Assembly (NCBI GenBank): GCA_910586515.1
Contig: CAJUGL010000092.1
Span: 1 to 8,848 of the forward strand
DNA: 8,848 bases
Reading direction: 5' to 3'
Source of the DNA: an uncultured Acetatifactor sp.
Lineage (GTDB): Bacteria; Bacillota; Clostridia; Lachnospirales; Lachnospiraceae
The notes under the pieces were generated by a model, which worked only from the letters and a program-made list of their open reading frames with translations, was not told the DNA's origin and did no database searches. This document shows positions 5,199 to 8,848 of the stretch, in pieces. Position 1 is the stretch's first letter. The number at the start of each line of letters is the position of its first letter. The position numbers and the translations under genes are program-made.

Positions 5199-6896
5199 TC
5201 AGCCAATCAGCACCGTCTTCCCCTCAAAAGCAAATCCGTAATGCCGGATCCGCTCCGGAGAAATCCCCCTGGCTGCGAGTTCCATATCATATGCTTTCTC
5301 CTCAATCTGCCGCAGCGCAGCCGACACGGTATCCGCCAATGCCGCCTCATCCTCCGGATCTCTCACCTTGAATTCCAACACAAAGGCGGGATCCCCGGCT
5401 CTCAAAGGCTCCAACATTACATCGTACCTGCCCAGGCCGCTCTCCCGGTTGGAGGTAATCCGGTACCGGTCTGCCAGATCTACCATCAGCCCAAGCACAA
5501 AACCGTGGTAGAACCGCTCCGGTTCTATAGCTTCCGACGGCTTATTTCCTGTGTCAAAGAAACTGAACGTAGCCAGAGCCGTCCGGTTCATATAGACATT
5601 CATCGCCTTTTTGTCGTCAGCCAGTATCGCCTTGATAAATGCATTGTAGGCAGACGTATAGTCCGCGAACCAACTCTCTATCATCTGCTCAAACATGATC
5701 CGGACTTCCTTGTTTGTCAGCTTCAGGTCATATTCCAGTTTTCCACGACTATCCAATGTAGTCTGCTCCACCCGCAGGTAACCACTGGTCAGAAGCAGGC
5801 TCCAGACTGCATTGGTATTGCTGTCCAGTTGACTGAATATAATCTGTTCGTCAATCCTTGTATGGAAGGTTTTGCCCTGCAGCAGGTCTTCCATCACCGT
5901 CTTTACCTCCGCTTCTCCTTCCCGGATCAGCTTTCCCACAAGGCTGTTGGAACTGGTATTCGCCCAATAGGCTGCAAAACGTCCCTTATCCAGATAATGA
6001 ATGATAGACCACGGATTATAAATGTCCGGCGTTTCCCCAAAAGTAAAGCCGTCATACCAGGCCCGGACTTCCTCTTTTTCCGTAAGCCCGAATTCATCCA
6101 TAGCAGCAAACACTTCTTTTTCCGTGAATCCAAATACTTCTTCGTACTTACAGGAAGTCGTAGTAACTACCTCCAGATTATTCAAATCGGAAAAGATTGA
6201 CTCTTTGCTGATGCGGGTAATTCCTGTCAGGACAGCCCGCTCCATATAAGGATTTGTCTTGAAGGTGGAATTAAACAGGCTGCGGATAAAGGCTGCCATT
6301 TCATCCCAGTAACCATATACATAGGACTCCTGCATGGGCGTGTCGTATTCGTCCATAAGGATGATCACTTTTTTCCCATAATAGCCCGCCAGGAACTGCG
6401 ACAGGGCCTTTAAAGAATAGGAAGCCGCCGCGTCTCCCATTACAGGGGAAATCTCACGAAAAATATCAGGAAGCTTCTCCAACGCCGGATCCTGATCCAG
6501 AAGGCGTTCAAATTTATCATACTGGGCTTTGATGATGCGGCAGATTTTATCCCTTGCACTCTGGAAGGTAGTCTCCTTCACATCTGCAAAGCTTATGAAG
6601 ATCACCGGGTAACTGCCCTGGAGGCTGCGGTATTTGTAATCTGCGCCGGGCGATTTTTCCTCCCATATGCTTAAGCCCTCAAACAAGTCTCCCCTGCCTG
6701 CATACTCCACGGAAAAGAAATGTTCCAACATGCTCATGGCCAGTGTCTTGCCGAACCGGCGGGGACGGATAATCATCGTGACATCGTCCCGGTTTTCCCA
6801 CCATTCCTTAATAAACGCAGTTTTATCTACGTAAAAACATTTATTTTTAATTATTTTCCCGAAATCCTGTATCCCGATCCCAACTGTCCCTGCCAT
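5199..6896 (-). CDS. AAA-ATPase-like protein with C-terminal PD-(D/E)XK nuclease-like domain (565 aa)
   Basis: The N-terminal half matches the predicted AAA-ATPase (PF09820-type) pattern. The opening FYVDKTAFI (21-29) is followed by a Walker A-like loop RPRRFGKT (44-51), which has the terminal GKT but not the usual GxxGxGKT, and by Walker B VIILMDEYD (177-185). The C-terminus has the PD-(D/E)XK (DUF1703-type) core: D492 in GRYDVML, then E508-F-K510 in VLEFK, then Q530 in a RQIEEKAY helix. These are the expected metal- and DNA-contact residues of the nuclease fold, so the active site looks intact. Length is normal for the family. The ATG has AGGAGG six bases upstream, and a separate promoter lies ahead. 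Such proteins are multicopy in Lachnospiraceae and Bacteroidetes; mobile-element or defence roles have been suggested, but none can be read here. No toxin, methylase or transposase gene is adjacent. Confidence 0.93.
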   Translation of the reverse strand: MAGTVGIGIQDFGKIIKNKCFYVDKTAFIKEWWENRDDVTMIIRPRRFGKTLAMSMLEHFFSVEYAGRGDLFEGLSIWEEKSPGADYKYRSLQGSYPVIFISFADVKETTFQSARDKICRIIKAQYDKFERLLDQDPALEKLPDIFREISPVMGDAAASYSLKALSQFLAGYYGKKVIILMDEYDTPMQESYVYGYWDEMAAFIRSLFNSTFKTNPYMERAVLTGITRISKESIFSDLNNLEVVTTTSCKYEEVFGFTEKEVFAAMDEFGLTEKEEVRAWYDGFTFGETPDIYNPWSIIHYLDKGRFAAYWANTSSNSLVGKLIREGEAEVKTVMEDLLQGKTFHTRIDEQIIFSQLDSNTNAVWSLLLTSGYLRVEQTTLDSRGKLEYDLKLTNKEVRIMFEQMIESWFADYTSAYNAFIKAILADDKKAMNVYMNRTALATFSFFDTGNKPSEAIEPERFYHGFVLGLMVDLADRYRITSNRESGLGRYDVMLEPLRAGDPAFVLEFKVRDPEDEAALADTVSAALRQIEEKAYDMELAARGISPERIRHYGFAFEGKTVLIG

Positions 6897-6962
6897 TTGG
6901 CACCTCCTGCGCTTTCACCAGGCGCTTGCTGAACTTCTGCTTCCCTGCTAAGGGCTGTAAAC

Positions 6963-6991
6963 ATTATACCAATATTTTATCAGCCGCACAA
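6963..6991 (-). promoter_or_regulatory. Extended -10 sigma-A promoter for the AAA-ATPase-like gene
   Basis: On the minus strand TTGTGC (6991-6986) is followed after 17 bases by TATAAT (6968-6963), preceded by TGG, which gives an extended -10. Transcription would start near 6956, leaving a 5' leader of about 60 bases before the ATG at 6896. It indicates that the gene is transcribed independently of the two-component operon that ends 30 bases before the -35. Confidence 0.75.
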
Positions 6992-7020
6992 CCGGAACCT
7001 GATCTGTCTCACTCTTCCAT

Positions 7021-8202
7021 TTATTTGAGAAACAGATGGATGGACAGCTCCTGTCCCTGTAACGATGCATTGACCTCTCCCCCATGGAGTTCCACGATGC
7101 GTTTTACAATGGCAAGCCCCAGTCCGGAGCTTTGCGGAGTGCTTCTGGCCCGGTCTCCGCAGTAGAAACGTTCAAAGATCCGGTCCGGCTCAATGCCGCA
7201 TGCATCCGTCAATCGGTTCGTGATACAGATGTGGAGCCGGCCCGCATCCTGTGCCGTCACGGTTACCGGAGCGGAATGATCGGCGTATCTGCGGGCATTT
7301 TCCAGTAAATTCTGAAATACCCGTACCATCTGCTGTGTATTGATATGGGCGGCGTGGCTTTCCGCCCCCAGTTGCCATGAAAGCGTCAGGCCCTCCGCTT
7401 CCATCAGAATTTTATATTCATACAGGATATGCCGCAGCAGTTCCAACACATCCCTTTTCTCCATGTCCGGTAGCCGGTCAGCGGAGTTCAGCTTTGTGTA
7501 TTCAAACAGTTCGTTGATCAGCCCGTTCAGCCCCGTCAGGCGCCGTTCCACCACTTCAATGTATTCGGCAAAGCGCTGCCTGTCTTCGGGCCCTGTCTCC
7601 TTCAGCAGCTCCACATAGCCGATAATCGAGGTAAGGGGGCTGCGCAGGTCATGGGAGACATTGGTGATCAGCTCATCCTTGCTCTGCTGCTGCCTTTTCT
7701 CCCTCTCCTCCTTTTCCCGAAGCTGGACGGACATCTCGTTGATGACGGCGCACAGCCGGGTGATCTCATCGTCCCCCTGCAGCTCCATGGTCCTTCCAAA
7801 GCCCTCCTCCCGGATCTTCTGGATTTCCTGGGACAGGTACTCCACATACCTGACCCTGCGGTTGATTCTGACGGAAAAGGAGACAATAAAGCATATCACG
7901 GTAAGCGCCACTGCCACCACCGACGGGAGATATTCGGCGGCAATGAGGTATTTATAGCCCAGATCATGAAAATAATCCCACAGCCCGGTATGGAGCAGAA
8001 GCTGCATCATGGACAGTACCACCGCCAGCACCACCAGGCTGATAGCAAGGGAGACGCAGGCCGCCTTCAGGAAGTATGCCGTGAGGCGTTTTTGGTATGA
8101 GGAGGACAGTCTTCTGTAAACCAGGAAAATCACGAAAACCGTTCCTGCGATGACAATGCCGTTGATTAAAATATAGTTTGGAATCATTCGCAATACCGTC
8201 AT
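7021..8202 (-). CDS. Sensor histidine kinase (393 aa)
   Basis: This is a membrane histidine kinase, partner of the overlapping response regulator. Hydrophobic helices occur at about residues 10-29, 47-70 and 92-113. A HAMP-like linker and coiled segment follow (about 114-175), then the HisKA domain with phosphoacceptor H184 in NVSHDLRSPLTS. The HATPase domain has an N box FQNLLENARRYA (296-307) and a G2 motif SSGLGLAIVKR (358-368). The G1 region reads DACGIEPDRIFERFY (333-347), without the canonical DxGxG. The ATG at 8202 shares bases with the regulator's stop (ATGA), and GAGGG lies just upstream. A TTG at 8223 would add seven residues but is less likely. The extracellular loop between helices 2 and 3 is short (about 20 residues), so sensing may be within the membrane. 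The signal is unknown. Confidence 0.93.
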   Translation of the reverse strand: MTVLRMIPNYILINGIVIAGTVFVIFLVYRRLSSSYQKRLTAYFLKAACVSLAISLVVLAVVLSMMQLLLHTGLWDYFHDLGYKYLIAAEYLPSVVAVALTVICFIVSFSVRINRRVRYVEYLSQEIQKIREEGFGRTMELQGDDEITRLCAVINEMSVQLREKEEREKRQQQSKDELITNVSHDLRSPLTSIIGYVELLKETGPEDRQRFAEYIEVVERRLTGLNGLINELFEYTKLNSADRLPDMEKRDVLELLRHILYEYKILMEAEGLTLSWQLGAESHAAHINTQQMVRVFQNLLENARRYADHSAPVTVTAQDAGRLHICITNRLTDACGIEPDRIFERFYCGDRARSTPQSSGLGLAIVKRIVELHGGEVNASLQGQELSIHLFLK

Positions 8203-8848
8203 ATCTGATACCCTCTTCCCCAACAGGTCTTGATAAAATCCGAATGAACATTGTCCCAGTTCAGTTTATTGCGGAGATTGGCAATATGCATCATCACCGC
8301 ATTTTCCGAACAGAAAAATTCTTCATGCCATACCGCTTCATAAATCTGCGCCATGGTCAGTACCTGCCCCTTGTTTCGCAGCATATATTCCAGAATGTCG
8401 TACTCCTTGCGTGTCAGCCTCACTTCCCGTCCGCTTACCCATACCTGACGGCTTTCCATGTCCACAGTCAGATCCTCCGTCCGGATTGTGCGCGCCGGCC
8501 GTTCCGTGTCATTGTACTGTTTATAGCGGCGGAGCTGGGCTTTGACCCGGGCGAGAAGTTCGATGGGCTTAAAAGGCTTCGTCACATAGTCGTCTCCTCC
8601 CACTGTGAGCCCCTGTATGATGTCTATATCTTCCGCTTTTGCCGACATAAATATAATTGGTATTCTGCTTTTTTCCCTTATCTGCAGACAGGCGCTGATA
8701 CCGTCAATTCCGGGCATCATCACATCCATCAGAATCAGATCTACCTGATAGTGTTCCAGGATATCCAATGCCTGGGCTGCATTTTCACAGTCCAGGTAAC
8801 GGTAGCCCTCATTGCCCAGATAGATGCCCAGAAGCCTGCGGATGTCTT
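8199..8848 (-). CDS. OmpR/PhoB-family response regulator, 5' end outside the window
   Basis: The visible part is 215 residues, and the frame stays open to the window edge, so the true start lies beyond 8848. The TTG at 8768 is internal: codons upstream of it encode recognisable receiver-domain sequence (IRRLLGIYLGNEGYRYL). Numbered from the first visible codon (8846), the receiver domain has phosphoacceptor D41 in LILMDVMMPG, the switch residue S68 in FMSA and the conserved K90 in YVTKPF. Only the first strand with the acidic pocket, roughly 10-15 residues, is missing. The winged-helix output domain spans about 122-215 and ends in FIKTCWGRGYQI, close to the usual TVWGVGY ending. The stop overlaps the kinase ATG by four bases, indicating translational coupling. 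It is probably a DNA-binding regulator phosphorylated by that kinase; no target promoter can be named. Confidence 0.95.
   Translation of the reverse strand, partial: DIRRLLGIYLGNEGYRYLDCENAAQALDILEHYQVDLILMDVMMPGIDGISACLQIREKSRIPIIFMSAKAEDIDIIQGLTVGGDDYVTKPFKPIELLARVKAQLRRYKQYNDTERPARTIRTEDLTVDMESRQVWVSGREVRLTRKEYDILEYMLRNKGQVLTMAQIYEAVWHEEFFCSENAVMMHIANLRNKLNWDNVHSDFIKTCWGRGYQI

Noticed and set aside
5241..6200. Plus-strand open frame (319 codons) within the AAA-ATPase-like gene
   Set aside because: It is antisense to a well-recognised ATPase/nuclease, and its composition is not protein-like.
8203..8223. TTG start giving a longer histidine kinase
   Set aside because: The ATGA stop/start overlap at 8202-8199 with an upstream GAGGG is the usual regulator-kinase junction.

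Overview
The window looks like chromosomal DNA from a gut-type clostridium, most likely a Lachnospiraceae member. The reasons are family-level and come from reading alone: a protein that looks like the DUF6483 family, a BlaI/BlaR1-type pair whose membrane peptidase carries a long clostridial-type extracellular tail instead of a penicillin-binding domain, an AAA-ATPase-like/PD-(D/E)XK protein of a kind abundant in these bacteria, strong AGGAGG ribosome binding sites, and moderate GC content. The leftmost kilobase is visibly more AT-rich than the rest.

Layout. Positions 196-947 hold two small minus-strand genes: a 107-aa membrane protein followed 44 bp later by a DUF6483-like 127-aa protein. 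A perfect 10-bp inverted repeat fills the gap between them and abuts the second gene's ribosome binding site. Positions 1135-3996 are a plus-strand operon: a sigma-A promoter carrying two 17-bp BlaI-type operators, a BlaI-family repressor, and an 810-aa BlaR1-like M56 metallopeptidase with a roughly 500-residue extracellular tail. No beta-lactamase or PBP gene is present. Positions about 4095-5108 carry an MFS transporter remnant that lacks its N-terminal helices and appears to have an internal in-frame deletion. A hairpin terminator at 5117-5147 separates it from the convergent minus-strand genes.

Positions 5199-6896 (minus) encode the AAA-ATPase-like/PD-(D/E)XK protein, which has its own extended -10 promoter. 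Positions 7021-8848 (minus) encode a two-component system: an OmpR/PhoB-type response regulator, cut by the window edge at its N-terminus, and a histidine kinase joined to it by an ATGA stop/start overlap.

How the genes work together. Two independent signalling modules are visible. In the BlaI/BlaR1-like operon, an extracellular signal sensed by the BlaR1-like tail would activate the M56 peptidase and relieve BlaI repression of the same operon (inferred from the BlaR1/MecR1 paradigm). The inducing signal is unknown because the usual beta-lactam-binding domain is absent. In the RR/HK pair, neither the targets nor the stimulus can be read from the window. The most notable item is the BlaR1-like protein with a non-PBP sensor region. 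I see no clear evidence of a wholly new multi-gene system.
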